Assembly: GCA_030063045.1 (NCBI GenBank) | Contig: JAQSEB010000099.1 | Location: 682,001 to 746,000 of the forward strand | Direction: 5' to 3' | Source of the DNA: Pratylenchus scribneri | Lineage: Eukaryota > Nematoda > Chromadorea > Rhabditida > Pratylenchidae | DNA: 64,000 nucleotides | In this document: positions 45,503 through 57,871 of the stretch, piece by piece | How the letters are laid out: every line of letters starts with the position of its first letter | Numbering within the stretch: position 1 is the first letter of the stretch | The notes under the pieces: model-generated | The model's database searches: none | The model's input: only the letters and a program-made list of their open reading frames with translations | Told to the model about the DNA's origin: nothing | Translations under genes and position numbers: made by a program

Positions 45503-48040
45503 TTAATAAGTTCCACCAGTGAAATGTTTGTTTATTGTTGGATGCCCTTTTGCAATTTGTGTTACGGCCAAATGGCCTTTTTTCAGTCCAATCCATGGGC
45601 TCAATCCCACTACATTTTTTGTAACCGCAGCCACAGTTTGTGGATTTATTGGAATTTTATAGCCAAAAATGGCTCCATAAAATGAGAGGAAATGTTGCTT
45701 TACCTGAGAATAAATTAATTTAAAATTAGTAATTTCCTCTAACTTCCTTATTCATTGTCAAATAAATGAGGGCATTGGCCGAACAATTGCCAATTTCGAA
45801 GAATGCCGTCAGCGAGTACCATTGTGGATCATTTTTTGACACAATCATTGGTAAAATCCGAAATGAGACCCAGGCGGCTTAAAATAATAAAATAAAAATA
45901 ATTTTAGGCATTAGTGGAAGTTGGGCAATTTCAGAATTGCCCAGGGCTTTTAGCTGGCCAATTTTGGAAATCTCGGCTTTCAGGCATTTATAGACAAAAG
46001 AATAGATTCATTCTATTTGGCATGGTCGGATTTATACTAAGAAATTTCAATTTCGGACCGGTATGACCGTGTTTAGTAACCTTTTCCGCTAATTCCTATC
46101 CCGCCTCCAGCGCCCTACCCCAACCATAAACCCATTAAATCGGTCTGAAATTGAAATTTCACATACCGTATTTTTTCTATTAGTACCCGGGTTACTATTT
46201 AATAGGGCTCAATTGTCGAAAAGTTAATCTTGCCAAGAAGTACAGTGCCTCAAATTCGAGGGGAGGGTGGGTTACTAATAGCAAAAATACGGAAATAAAT
46301 CATCCATGCCAAGACTAATGAGCCTATTCTTGAGTGTTTACGTTGCCTTAAAGCTTCCAAAATTGCCCAGCTATAGCGTCTGGCAATTCCGGAAATGCCC
46401 AATTCCCAAAATTGCCCGTAACATTTATACCAATGAAAAAAGAGGAGATCAAAGCGAATTGGACGGCATAGCGGACTTCGGCAATTCGCCGACTTTGCGC
46501 CAATTCCCGGTTATTTTGCAATGCTTTACTCCGATTTATTTTGAGCACTTTCAGGAAAATCTAATATAAATTAATTTAAAAATTTAATTTGTCATTAATT
46601 ATTTACAATTCCATAGCAAATGAAGAGAACAGCGGAAGTGAAAATGTTCAACGGCAAATCCATCACCAAATTTTTGTAATTTATCTCCGATTCATTTGCT
46701 GACTTCCATGCGAAAAATTGATAAGAAAAAAAGGCAAATGAATAATTGGTTCTGGGAGAAATGGAAAATAATTAAAAATAACATTAGTACTTTTTCTATT
46801 AGAAACTCATACTAATTCTGAACCAAATCAAATAAATTTTATATCAATCGATAACCAGCAGTGAGTTCTTTTTAAATACCAAAATCATCAATACCGGTTT
46901 CGTCCTTAATGAGCTACAAGCGCTGTAACTCAGTTGAGATGTCGCCCAGTTGAACGGCAGATCCGGGCTTTTATTATAGAGTGGACTTATTAGAGTGGAA
47001 TTATTATTAAAAATATGTATTGGTATCTATACTCGGGAGTGGACTATAATAGAAAAAATACGGTATTGCTTTTGTACCTGCAACATGGAAGAATAAAATC
47101 GGCAATGAAAGTGAGAAAAGTGGCCAGAGGGAAAATGCAAAGAGCAATGCATTTGACGGCAAATTTGTCGATCAAATATGATTTTCTAGGAAAGGCAATG
47201 GCCACAAGACTGCAAGAAAATCGTAAAAAATAATATTTGGAAAATTGGAGGACCGATTCAATGCCATCGAAATGAGGATCAACAGTGCGGAATACCATTG
47301 AATTTGGAAAATGAACATGAACAGGAGCCAAATTGGTTGATTCGGTTGGGCCATTGGCAAAATATAATCCTGTAAATTAATTTGAAAATTGCATTCAACA
47401 ATTATTTCTTTAATGATTTTTTGATAACTATTCTAAAATAATCATTTTGGCGCCGATCTATTTTGGAAATCTCGGCTTCTAGTAATTTCGTAAAGACTCG
47501 AAAAAGGCTATAAATAGACTCATCAGCATGGCCGATTTATTACATCAAATTTCAATTTCAGACTCCTTTGAGCTTGTTTAGTAACACTTTCTGCTAGATT
47601 TCTTTCCCGCCTCCGACACCTTATTCCTAGCCCTAACCTTAAATAGGTCTGAAATTGAAATTTCAAAGACTAAAAATCGAACACAGCGATGAGCTCATTC
47701 CCGAGTCTCTGGGTTGCCTAAAAGTTCAGGTTCCTAAAATCAGCCGGCTAGAACTTGGATTTTTATGGAAAAGACTAATTATGCGACATAAATTTTGAAT
47801 TTGGAAAAAATGAGAAATTACCTGCGCAATGGAAGTTGGCGTGAGGAAGAGGAGAATGCCACCATTTTGAAGGCAATCACTGAATAAATTCAATGCAGAA
47901 AGCAAATAAATTGGATTGTTTCGAGGCAATTTGGAGCGCAAAAGGACGATGAGAATGGCCAAATTCACTACGAAAGAGGCGCCGGAACAAAGGCCCAACA
48001 ATGTGCCCAAAACATGGGAAACGAATTGGGTTGGGGGCAT
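45503..48040 (-). CDS. Seven-transmembrane chemoreceptor-like GPCR (Srx-like)
   Basis: Seven exons close in frame (358 residues from the ATG at 48040): 47822-48040, 47254-47369, 47078-47209, 46607-46751, 46431-46560, 45744-45877, 45503-45703. An acceptor at 48063 leaves open an extra upstream exon. Seven hydrophobic helices are visible: TM1 around VVNLAILIVLL, TM2 around YLLSALNLFSD, TM3 ending LISMALNRLVAIAFP (the DRY-equivalent), TM4 around CIFPLATFLTFIADF, TM5 around LNIFTSAVLFICYGI, TM6 after RRIAEVRYAVQFALIS, and TM7 GNCSANALIYLTMNKE. The TM3 NRLVAIAFP and TM6 ERRYxxQF-like wording is that of nematode Srx-type receptors. Chemosensory or neuropeptide roles are both possible. One intron is only 44 bp; two others hold family-A MITEs. 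Confidence 0.85.
45925..46425. mobile_element. Family-A MITE in a receptor intron
   Basis: GGGCAATTTCAGAATTGCCC begins the left side and AATTCCCAAAATTGCCCGTA ends the right. Inside are AAGAAATTTCAATTTCGGAC and CTGAAATTGAAATTTCACAT, the paired arms. A segment around 46160-46290 ('TATTTTTTCTATTAGTACCC') looks like a further insertion. The element reaches to within about 10 bp of the donor site at 46430. Confidence 0.65.
46800..46985. mobile_element. Family-B MITE, right half
   Basis: CAAATAAATTTTATATCAATCG, GATAACCAGCAGTGAG, TTTCGTCCTTAATGAGCTAC and GTCGCCCAGTTGAACGG match the right arm of the SLC25A46 intron copies; the left arm is missing. It is in the receptor's third intron. Confidence 0.7.
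47440..47750. mobile_element. Family-A MITE in the first receptor intron
   Basis: The left side GATCTATTTTGGAAATCTCGG..CATCAAATTTCAATTTCAGA pairs with the right side TCTGAAATTGAAATTTCAAA..GAGCTCATTCCCGAGTCT. It fills most of the 452-bp intron. Confidence 0.7.
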
Positions 48041-48479
48041 TGGAAATAAGAATGGTGGTTGGCTTAAACGGAAATTGTTTTTATATATTTTTTATATTAT
48101 TATTATTTTCCCATGAACATTTTCCCATCGAATGTTTCAACAAGAAAATATAAACAATACAATAATAAATAATTTCCCACCCAAATGGAAGGAAACTTGA
48201 ATGGATAATGGAATAATTTTATTTTAAAAAATGAAAAATATTCTTTTGCCGATAGCTTAATAACTTTTAAGGCTTGATTTTAGATCAAAATTTATAGAGA
48301 TGGCCGAGATGTGTTGATTGTGGTAGGTTTTTCTTTACAGTTTGGTCAAAAATAAAATTATTAAACCGTCCAAACCATATTTGGATTTAGTTTAATTCTT
48401 TTAGTTTTGATTTCCGACAAACTTTAAGTGTGATTACCAATAATGCCTAAGAGATTTTCCTATTCATCTTATTGTATCT

Positions 48480-48700
48480 TAATTTTTTTGCCTAATCAGT
48501 CACCATATCAATCAAGTATTAACATAATCTGCCTAATTCCATCCTTTTTCCTCTCATTCTTATGTATTTTACCCTTCAAATTATTATAATATTTTTCTTG
48601 CACAAAAATTATTCTTCCAATCCCAAATCCCCTCCTTGGGCCACTGGGGGCTTAAAGATTCCCGGCGAAGGCCTGGGGCTCGCCCCAAATAATTTTAGCC
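48480..48700 (+). repeat. Dispersed repeat with GGGCCACTG core, copy 3
   Basis: T/C-rich DNA is followed by CTTGGGCCACTGGGGGCTTA and GGCGAAGGCCTGGGGCTCG. Same layout as the copies at 8600 and 13600. Confidence 0.35.
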
Positions 48701-48779
48701 ATAGAGTAGGAATAATAATAATAAAAATGTTTTTTTTTTGTATAGCCAATTGTAGCATCTCGATGTGCTCTTATCAAAT

Positions 48780-49205
48780 GGTTTAAGCTTATAAAGTCTA
48801 AGATGAAGCATTAAAAAGTTATAATCTTTCAGTAAAAACTAATCTTTAAAAATCCGCATTCTTAGAGGATATGAAGCATGAAAATAGGACGGACTTTAGT
48901 TTGGCGGAATAAAACTCATTTTGAGTTCCACAAAATTCAATTTACATTTTGACTATTTAATTTTATTGGTATAAGTAAGTTTATGGAGTCTAAGACCAAA
49001 CATTAAAAAGTTATAATTTATAAAATTTCGGTAAAAAATCCGACCTTTCATCAAAGAAATTCAATCTATCAGCAAAAGAATTATAACTTTTTCGGTAAAA
49101 AACGAAAATCTTAAAAATATTATGAAGATATGAAACATGAAAGTAGGACTTTTGGCATTCACAAAATTAAATTCACATTTTGACTATTTATATTTAATTT
49201 TATTG
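48780..49205. repeat. Two direct copies of a ~210-bp sequence
   Basis: Both copies run from AAGTCTAAGA-AAGCATTAAAAAGT through TATGAAGCATGAAA-TAGGAC to TTTTGACTATTTAATTTTATTGG (about 48790-48970 and 48985-49204). They are diverged, and the second has an extra internal stretch. No coding capacity. Confidence 0.65.
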
Positions 49206-52047
49206 GGCAAATTGGGCAAAAAAAACACACAAAATTATTAAATTAAATTGTGGGCGAATGTCCATCGCCTCCTTAACATTTTCGATTAATTGAATTAAAT
49301 GAATGGAATAAAATATTGAAAATTGAGGAAAACACAAATTTCTCAACAACATGAAAATTGTGGGAATCGAATTTTTTAAACATTCCCCAGACAGAGAAAA
49401 ATTGAAACAGCGAATTTTATATGTAAATATTTTGAATTTTAATAATTTAAAAAAAAATATCAAAAATTCGTCATTTTTTGAAGGGCTTCCTATAATATAT
49501 TATCTTAAATTACCTTATCGAATGGATGTAAATAGTTTAATTGTTTTGTTATTAAATTTTCAAAATTCATCATTTTTCAATGGCTTCTTAAATTAATTTT
49601 ATTTTGCCAAAATATTATTAATGTGAGTACTGGCGATCAAAAAGGCCATTTTGGTTAAAATGCATTTGCATTTTTGTACTTGTACGCATTAATAATCTAC
49701 CAATCAATCACTCTAGCGAATATGTCAAATGAACTGTACATATTGGCTATTGTGAGAATTTGCGACTGTAAAATAGAGTTAATGTTTGTAGCCAATGAGA
49801 AACTTTGGCATCAAAATCGAAAAATTGGTGTATTAGCTTATTGGAGGTGGGCGGAAATTATGTCGGAAATTGTTTTGAACTCGACCAATAAATTCACAAT
49901 AATACGAAATTTAACATCAAAAGTTTTGAAAATAGGTAAATATTTAATATTTTTTAATAAATTTAGATTCATCATTTATACCTTTAAATTCCATCATAAT
50001 TCATAAGTCATAACCAAGTCAAATGCCACATCAAGCAGCGGAACAAAATTAAATTTGTCCAGAGAAAATTGCAAAGGCTAATTATCAATTTGGATCAAAT
50101 ACTTCTATCATATCATACATATTTGTTTTAATTAAAAATTTCTAAATTTTTCTTTTGACCTCTGATCATTTATTTTTTTCCCTTTTTGACTATTTTTCGA
50201 TGATGAAAGAGAGGAAAATTTTTTAAAATATATTTATTAAATGATCGGAATCGGAAACTCAACTGAAATAAAATGTGTAAAATGCGGAATTTACTGTTGA
50301 TTCATTATTTTTATTTTATTTATTTATTACACAATTTGATGTGTTCCATTGATGGTTTTGACTTTTGACTTGAACAAAATTTTGATCAAAAATTAAATAA
50401 AATTTAAAGGAATTTTAAGGTGAAAATTGGAAGAAAATACTTTTGAATAGAACAAAATTTAAAAAAAATTACAAAAAATTAAAAAAAAATAAATTTGGTA
50501 AAATTGGAAGGAATTTTGTCTGTCGGCGGATGAGAAATTATAGGGTACTTTTGTAACCTTTGATCAAAATTTATTATTTGGAGTGAAATCACATTCGACA
50601 TAAACAACAATGCGCACAACAAATACAAAAATGGAAATCGAAATCGCCAGCGGCGCTGATTTTATGAATGACAGATCAGACCCAAAATGAATTAAAATTA
50701 TAAACTATTTGTACATAGTACAAACTTTAAACCCAAAAAATTATTCTATAAAAATAAAAATAATTAAAAAGTGGAGTTAATTTTTTTGAATAAAAAATAA
50801 ATATTCTATTGAATTCAATAAATAATTTCATTTAATTATTTTAATCATTTAATCATCCAACGATTATAAATAATTTTTGTCGATTTCCCCTCTTCCATTT
50901 TGGTGACCCAAATTCCTCTATTATCCTCCCCTTTTGTGACGTAGTTTTCCAAGAATAGAAAGCGCAAATCCCCCAAATCCAATCATTCAATCCATTCATC
51001 ACTGCAATTTGACCTATTTTAAAAATGTTCATTATCCACTTTATTTTTGAGCAAAACAGAAAGAATATTACGCACATATTCCTCTTTAAAAAATGAATTA
51101 CAAAAAAAGGGCCAAATGAATTGGCAACTAATTAGGGCAATCCTCTATTTGGCCATTTTTATCTCACTCTTTTTTTTTTGCATTTTTGCCCCCTATTTTA
51201 GCCATTATTTACCTCATCGATGCCGTCCAATACAAATTCCAAATTTAAATGAAATTGATGAAAATTCATATAATTTTAATTCCATATTCCCATTTTCCTT
51301 TCTTATTGTTATACTGTGCCCATTTTTCCAAATTCGCCCTTTGGCAATTTGGCGAATTTCCATAGTAAACCCCTCCCTTTCTCCAAAAAATTGAGGAAGT
51401 TTAATTTATTTGATTGCCGGATATGCACTGAACAACCCAAGTGGAAATTTTCAATGAATTTTTAAACAATTTTTAATTCTTCAAAATTGAAAATATAAAA
51501 TTATTCTTGATCTTGGATGCTTCTGTTAATTTTCATTTTCCACAATGATCTACGGAAAGGTGCTAGGGCATTAGTGCAATTTGGCGAATTCTCCCTAATA
51601 ACAAACAATATTCAATTTAGAAAAATGTGAAAATGAAGAGATAATTTTGCCGGATGTGTGCAAACCCAAATGATAGGATGGGGAAAATGTGCACATTTGG
51701 AAAATAAATATAAATAAATAAATATTTACACACCAATTCCATTCCATTCCATCATTTTCTAATGCAATTAAATAAGGCCATATCGTCCCACGCATCAACC
51801 AATCAGCAGAGCCCTCGGACATTTCCAAAATAATTTATTTATTTACCAACCACACAATTTCCTTCTTTACTACCTCATTTTTGACTAGCCAATTCCCGCA
51901 TCATTCTCAAACAATTTATTTTTTTATACCAGCAGTGCAAAGTGAAAAGTGCAAAATTGAGTCAGGAAAGGGGTTCACAAATTGGCCTAAATTATATTTG
52001 CCCTGAAGGGAATTGAACAAAGTGGTACAAAAATGCTTTTTACCCTC
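49206..52047. other. Gene-poor AT-rich stretch
   Basis: No recognised gene. A plus-strand frame with an ATG at 51116 (to 51394) begins MNWQLIRAILYLAIFISLFF, signal-like, and has a second hydrophobic segment, but its composition is AT-driven and no splice partners were found. The frame at 49674-50006 is similar. Confidence 0.5.
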
Positions 52048-53234
52048 ACAAGGGAAGTACCTCACCTTAAGGTGGCCCTTTTTGATGAAACTTGGCATGT
52101 CTTTTGGCCATAGGATGCCTACACATAATCCGCTATTTTTATCTGCGGAATGAGCTCGCCTACTGTTTTATGGCCAATAAAAATTTTTAATTTGACGATT
52201 TATTGGATTGGAAATAGGGAGAGGCAGATGCCTGGATGGTATATGGGGTAAGTATGTAGAATACTTTTTAGGTCATGTGTTCAATTCCTCTCATCGGCAA
52301 GTATTTTTTTTAATTTCTTAAACACATTTTTAATACAAATTTAGAGTTTTATTATTAAAAATTAAATAAAATAATTAAAATTATGTAACCGCAATATAAT
52401 TATCTGCCCAATGAGCTTATCTCGGATTTTATGGCCATAAAACCTATTTTTTCAGCCATTTTGGCCATAGCTCATATCTCCGTATAGGGATGTCCTAAAA
52501 TTATGAACTAAACGTCATATTATAGAGAATTTTATGGGCTATATTATTGGTTAATGTTTTCTAGGCCTAAAATTTTTTTGAAATTTTTTATCGATTTTTT
52601 TTCGAAAAATCCCGAATTTGACCAATTTTCAATGGGCCATAACTCGGGTATATGGCTATATTGGAACATGGTCCAATTATGTTTTTTGATCACAATATCA
52701 TTAAGTATTTTTATGAAAATTTTCAGATTTTTCCGTTGACCTGAAAATTTTTGCGAATTCACAATGCTGGCCTGTAATAGGCAAAATACCTAGAATTTTC
52801 AGGTAGTCAGAAAAATCTGAAAATTTGCATAGAGATACTTTATGATATGGTGATCAAAAAAGACAACTGGGTCAAAGTCCTACGATCCCATCTAACCGAG
52901 TTATGGCCCATTGAAAATTGGCCAAATTCGGGATTTTTCGAAAAAAAATCGATAAAAATTTTCAAAAAATTTTTAGGCCTAGAAAACATTTACCAATATT
53001 ATAGCCCATAAAATTCTCTATAATATGACGTTTAGTTCATAATTTTAGGACATCCCTATACGGAGATATGAGCTATGGCCAAAATGGCTGAAAAAATAGG
53101 TTTTATGGCCATAAAATCCGAGGCGTGGGCATTCCGCAGATAAAAATAGCGGATTATGTGTAGGCATCCTATGGCCAAAAGACATGCCAAGTTTCATCAA
53201 AAAGGGCCACCTTAAGGTGAGGTACTTCCCTTGT
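52048..53234. mobile_element. 1.2-kb foldback element
   Basis: ACAAGGGAAGTACCTCACC at 52048 is matched by the inverse GGTGAGGTACTTCCCTTGT ending at 53234. The inner arms (52425-52745 and 52840-53115) are near-identical inverted copies. An extra ~260 bp (about 52160-52425) in the left arm has no partner in the right arm and is a later insertion. No target duplication was found, and no transposase. Frames around 52554-52762 are arm sequence. Confidence 0.85.
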
Positions 53235-54267
53235 CAATTTATTATTTACAACAATGATGCACTTTCCCTTAATTTACGCACATTTATTTATTTTTTTGGC
53301 TCTCCTTTACACATAAGTATTTATTTTTTAGCCCTCATTTGGCCCTAAAAAAAACGATGCGGCGGGAAAAGAGGGAATCGAGAAGAGGAAGAAGAAAAGG
53401 GGGAAATGAGGGAAGGAAATGGAAATGCGCAAGAACAGGTTTTGAAAGAGGGCGGATGATTGGGCACATACATAAAAATGTGCACGGGAATTCCACAATT
53501 TTTAATGTTCACCGCCATCAATAGGGAATTTTGGTCTTCTTTTGGCAAATAAATGTTGAATTAAGATATTTGACTTGAAGGGAAATTCAAAGAACACTCA
53601 AGACTCAATGAAGGAATGCGCCCGAACAAAAAACAAAATAAACATGCGGAATTAAAACAGTCGGAATTAAATCAGAACAGGCGGAATTATTCTAACCAGG
53701 CGGTATTAAAACTTAATTAAAAAGGCGGAATAAGAAATAAATTATTTTGGATGGAGGAATTTGGATCACCGCCGAAAATTGGGACCGATGATGACGTGTT
53801 AGCCGATCATTTTTTGGCCCGCAAAATATTCCATTCCACCTTTCTTCGATGAGTCCAATTGTGACGTCCAGGAAATGATGTAAAAAAGCCGCTAAATTCC
53901 GCTTCATCTCCCTCACCCCCCCCCCCCCCCCCGCACCCTCAATTTCCTTCCCCATTCATTTGTTTTACCCCCATTTTTCCAGAATGTTCGCGCCATAATT
54001 AAAATACTCCATTCCCGTTTATATATTTGTCTCTAATTGGAAAATTGGTAACATCATTTGAGGGAGTACGGAAATTTCCATGCAAATTAATTAATTTTTT
54101 AAATATTTTCCGTGAATCTTGACATTTTTAATCAATTTTTAATTAAAAATTCACTATTAATAGTATTCACATTTTATTAATTATTTTTATTTTTAAATTA
54201 TCCCCTCCTTTAAATTTTTCAGAAACATTATTTAAACTAATCCCAAAATACATTTAATCATTTCCAA
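53235..54267. other. Intergenic, upstream of the esterase
   Basis: It contains an A/G-rich stretch (53350-53430), four GGCGG-ATTA-type short repeats at 53645-53730 (AGGCGGAATTA, CAGGCGGTATTA) and a run of 17 C at 53916-53932. No gene recognised. Confidence 0.5.
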
Positions 54268-57200
54268 ATGGGCTCCGTCCATTCCTCAACATTTCCTGGT
54301 GAATTTTCTATCAAAACTATTCCCAATAAAAATTCGCTGCTTCGCCCATTGGTTTGCACCCAAAAGGGCCCAGTCCAAGGAAGGCAATTGAAGCTGAAGG
54401 ATGGCCGAATTGTGAATATATTTCTGGGCATTCCATTCGCAAAACCGCCAATTGGTCCACTTCGATTCAAGGTGCAAAATTTGGAAGGAAAAGTGGACAT
54501 AAATTTGGATTAATTTGATTTGAGGAATTAGGAAGGATTTAATAATATTTTACTCTATATGTTAAAATTAATTCAGGGAATTGGCTAATTACCAGGAATT
54601 AACTAGGGCTGGGTCTAGCTAATTTTTTTGGGATTCTAAGCTTCTCTTCTAGGCATCCTATAGCATGGATTTTTTCTCCTAACTCCAATTCTTGCCCTAA
54701 TAAACCGGTTATAAAACCAGAAATTTCAATTGGCCATACTATGTTCAAACTTGCCAAATCGGTTTGAAATACAAATTTAGTAAACAGAATCACCATGCCG
54801 AGTTAAATGAGTTTATTCTCGACTCTGAGTAGTCTAGATAAGACGAGATTCCCGAAATTAGCTAGATCGAGCCCTGGCTAATTTCGGGAATTAACCAATT
54901 CCCGGTATTATTTGTTGCATATAATATAAATGAAGATGTATTTAAGACCATTATTTATTTGTTGAAGCCTTTTTAATCAAAAATACTATTGTCCAATTCA
55001 TTCTCACAATTTTCACCTTATTTTTTCACAGAAGCCAGAAGAGCCCGAGCCTTGGGGCCCCATTCCTCTGCAAGCTCGACGCTACAAAGCCAGAGCCATC
55101 CAACGAGATTTCATCTGGGACAGTGTGGAATTGGGTGGCGTGCCAAAATCCGAGGATTGCCTCTATTTGAATGTGGTTAGCCCCGGATGGAGTGCACCGT
55201 CCAATTTGCCTGGTGGATGGCCAGTAATGGTTTTCATTCATGGTGGTGGCTTTATGATGGATTCCGCTGTCAAATACCATTATTCAAAATTGGCGCAGTC
55301 AGTTTAAGCGGGAAAAACATAAAATTGATGGCTTTTTTGCAGAAATTTGGCACGACATGGCGTCATTGTGGTCACAATGAATGTAAATTTTAAATAATAA
55401 ATTATAAATTAGAATATTCATAAATTAATTTAATTAGAATATTCTCAATAATAATTAAATTTATTTTAAATATTATTATCAAAAAATAATTAAATTAAAT
55501 AATAATAAAAATTAATTAAATTTTTAATATTCTCGGAAATTATTTAATTAAATAATAAATTAATTTAATTTGAATATATTCTCAATAAGAAATAAATTAA
55601 ATAATAGTTTTATTTATTTGAATATTCTCAACAATATTTTCAGTATCGATTGGGTCTTCTCGGCTTCTTCTCCACCGGTGATTCGCAATGCCCCGGCAAT
55701 TTGGGGCTTTGGGATCAGCTATTTGCCCTTCGTTGGGTCCGCCAAAACATTGCCTCATTTGGGGGAAATCCGAATCGAATCACACTTTTTGGCCATTCAG
55801 CTGGGGCCGCCTCCGCCGATTTATTGTCTTTGAGCCCATTGAGCCGTGATTTATTCCATCAAGTGATTTTGATGGGCGGAAGTGCCGAAACAATTTGGGC
55901 GGTTTCATCAAAAGAAGTTTTGGTGGATTATTGCCGAAAGAAGGCAATCCAATTGGGATTTCGGCCAAAGGGAGGAAATGCGGAATGGGGAAGGGAAGAA
56001 AATGGAAGGATGATGGAATTTTTGAGGAATTTGCCGGCAACAAAATTCGGTAAATTTTATTGAAATTTTTCCAAAATTAGAGAATATATTTTTTAGAATT
56101 AACATTGTTGGGTGATCGAACAATCATCGACGAAATTCGATTGGCCGTTTCACCCGTAATCGACGGGGAATTGTTGCCAAAATCACCAAAAGAATTACGG
56201 CGAGAAATTACGGCACCAAAACCAATGATTTGTGGAAAATGCCAACATGAAGGATTGCTTTTTTGTGAGCCTAAAATAATTCTAAATTTTGTGGAAAATT
56301 AAATTATTTTTTTTCAGTGGCTTTGGGAATGCGAAGAGCAAATGGCAAATTTTTGGCTTATTGTGAACAAAGATTGGTGGAAATTTTGAAGGAGGCAAAA
56401 AGGCGAATGATAGCTGAAAAATTGGACGAAAATTTGGTGCCAACTTTGGAGGAAATTAACGAATTATATGGAATTGGAAAGCAAAATATGTTGGTAGCCA
56501 CAAAACAACGAGCTTGTGTGACGGTAAGAAAAATTGATTTTGCTTTAAGCAATTTTAATTGAATTTTATAAACTTAAACAATTGATAATTAGGATTTTTT
56601 AAAATATATAGAATGATTAATAAAATTATTAATTTACATCTATAGCTTTAGTCCATTTAATTTTAATTTCCATACAAATTGTTTGGCCTAAACTCCAATT
56701 CAACAAAAAACGGCCCACAAGAAATCTTCAAAGACCATATTTTTAATTTTATTTGTGGTCTTTTAAATCAGAATATTAAATATTTCCTTTCTATTGAATA
56801 CGATCTTTGTTGATTTGATTGGCTAACCAAAATTTGTAACTCATCAAAAAAGGTATTAAGCATCCTCCGAGTTATGAAGCCTTAAGCCTATCTAAATCCT
56901 AAGATTCATCGTTCAAACCATTTTAAAATATTAATCTTATTAGCCCTAAATTTTATTCTGTTTTGGTTAAATTTATTATTGTTTTGGTACGCAAATTTAG
57001 CCACAAGTTTTGGATTAGGTAATTTTGGTCATTTGGTCATTTTATAGAGCTCATCGAGACACATCGACCGATGCATAGATTGTTGAGGTTTCGTTCAAAA
57101 ATTAAAGAGTTTAAACCAAAAATCAAAATATGGTTTAAACGGTTTAATACTTTTAATTTTGGTCAAGCCTCGGCAAACTATACAATATTCGACGCGTCTC

Positions 57201-57871
57201 GATGAGCACTATAAAATGGTTAAAAGGTTTGGGGACTAGGATCAGGCACTAAAAGATTACACTCAAAAAACCGATTTGTCGACAAAAGAATATTTTATCA
57301 TAGGTCATTTATGCGCAAGCTAATAAATGAAAAATATCCACTTTAAATTTATTAATTCGTTAGGCTTCAAAAAAACAACAAATTAAAAACATTTAAATTT
57401 TTATTAAAGATTATGAGCGATTTGGTGAACAATTTGGCAATGCACAATTTGAGCCGACTGACTTTGGCCAAACCAAATCCACCCAGAGTTTGGCGATTCA
57501 TTTTGGAACATTTCAATGCGGACAGCACAATTGCATTGAACCCACTATTCCCATTCAAGGGAAGCACCCACGGCAATGAATTGCACTACATTTTTGGCAT
57601 CAACTTTTTTGTGGTTCCATGGAGACGAAAAAAGGCGGATAAAGCCGTTCTGGAAATGATGACCAAATTTTGGACGAATTTTGCCAAATTTGGTGACCCG
57701 AATGGACCAACAAATATGGGTGAAGAGATGGTTCGATGGGAGCCGTCGACACCTGAAAATGTGGAAAGGCATTTGAACATTTTGGCATGGGAATCGGCAA
57801 TGAGGGAGGAAAATGAAAACAGCCAAAGAGTGCGAAAACTGGGCGAAGTGTACCGGGCATTGGTTCAATGA
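54268..57871 (+). CDS. Type-B carboxylesterase (alpha/beta hydrolase)
   Basis: Seven exons close in frame (583 residues): 54268-54471, 55032-55297, 55343-55382, 55644-56049, 56097-56264, 56318-56523, 57410-57871. The fold signatures are [31 protein letters not shown], the oxyanion loop [18 protein letters not shown], the nucleophile elbow [11 protein letters not shown] (Ser222), [12 protein letters not shown] and the catalytic His484 region [11 protein letters not shown], then [11 protein letters not shown] near the end. The length is usual for the family. It has no signal peptide and instead begins MGSVHSS, which fits an N-myristoylation site (Gly2, Ser6), so it may be cytosolic or membrane-tethered. 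The cholinesterase peripheral aromatic residues are not evident. The substrate is unknown. Confidence 0.93.
54570..54912. mobile_element. Family-A MITE in esterase intron 1
   Basis: The left end GGAATTGGCTAATTACCAGG and right end AATTTCGGGAATTAACC are inverted in outline, with AACCAGAAATTTCAATTGGC inside and ATGAGTTTATTCTCGACTCT on the right. It is more diverged than other copies. Confidence 0.6.
57040..57230. mobile_element. Family-C short hairpin in esterase intron 6
   Basis: TAGAGCTCATCGAGACACATCG at 57047 and CGACGCGTCTCGATGAGCAC at 57189 are inverted. The centre is ATATGGTTTAAACGGTTTAA, as in the copy at 10505-10840. Confidence 0.55.

Noticed and set aside
52554..52762. Overlapping 60-70-codon frames on both strands
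   Set aside because: They are inner-arm sequence of the foldback element, repeated in inverse at 52840-53050.
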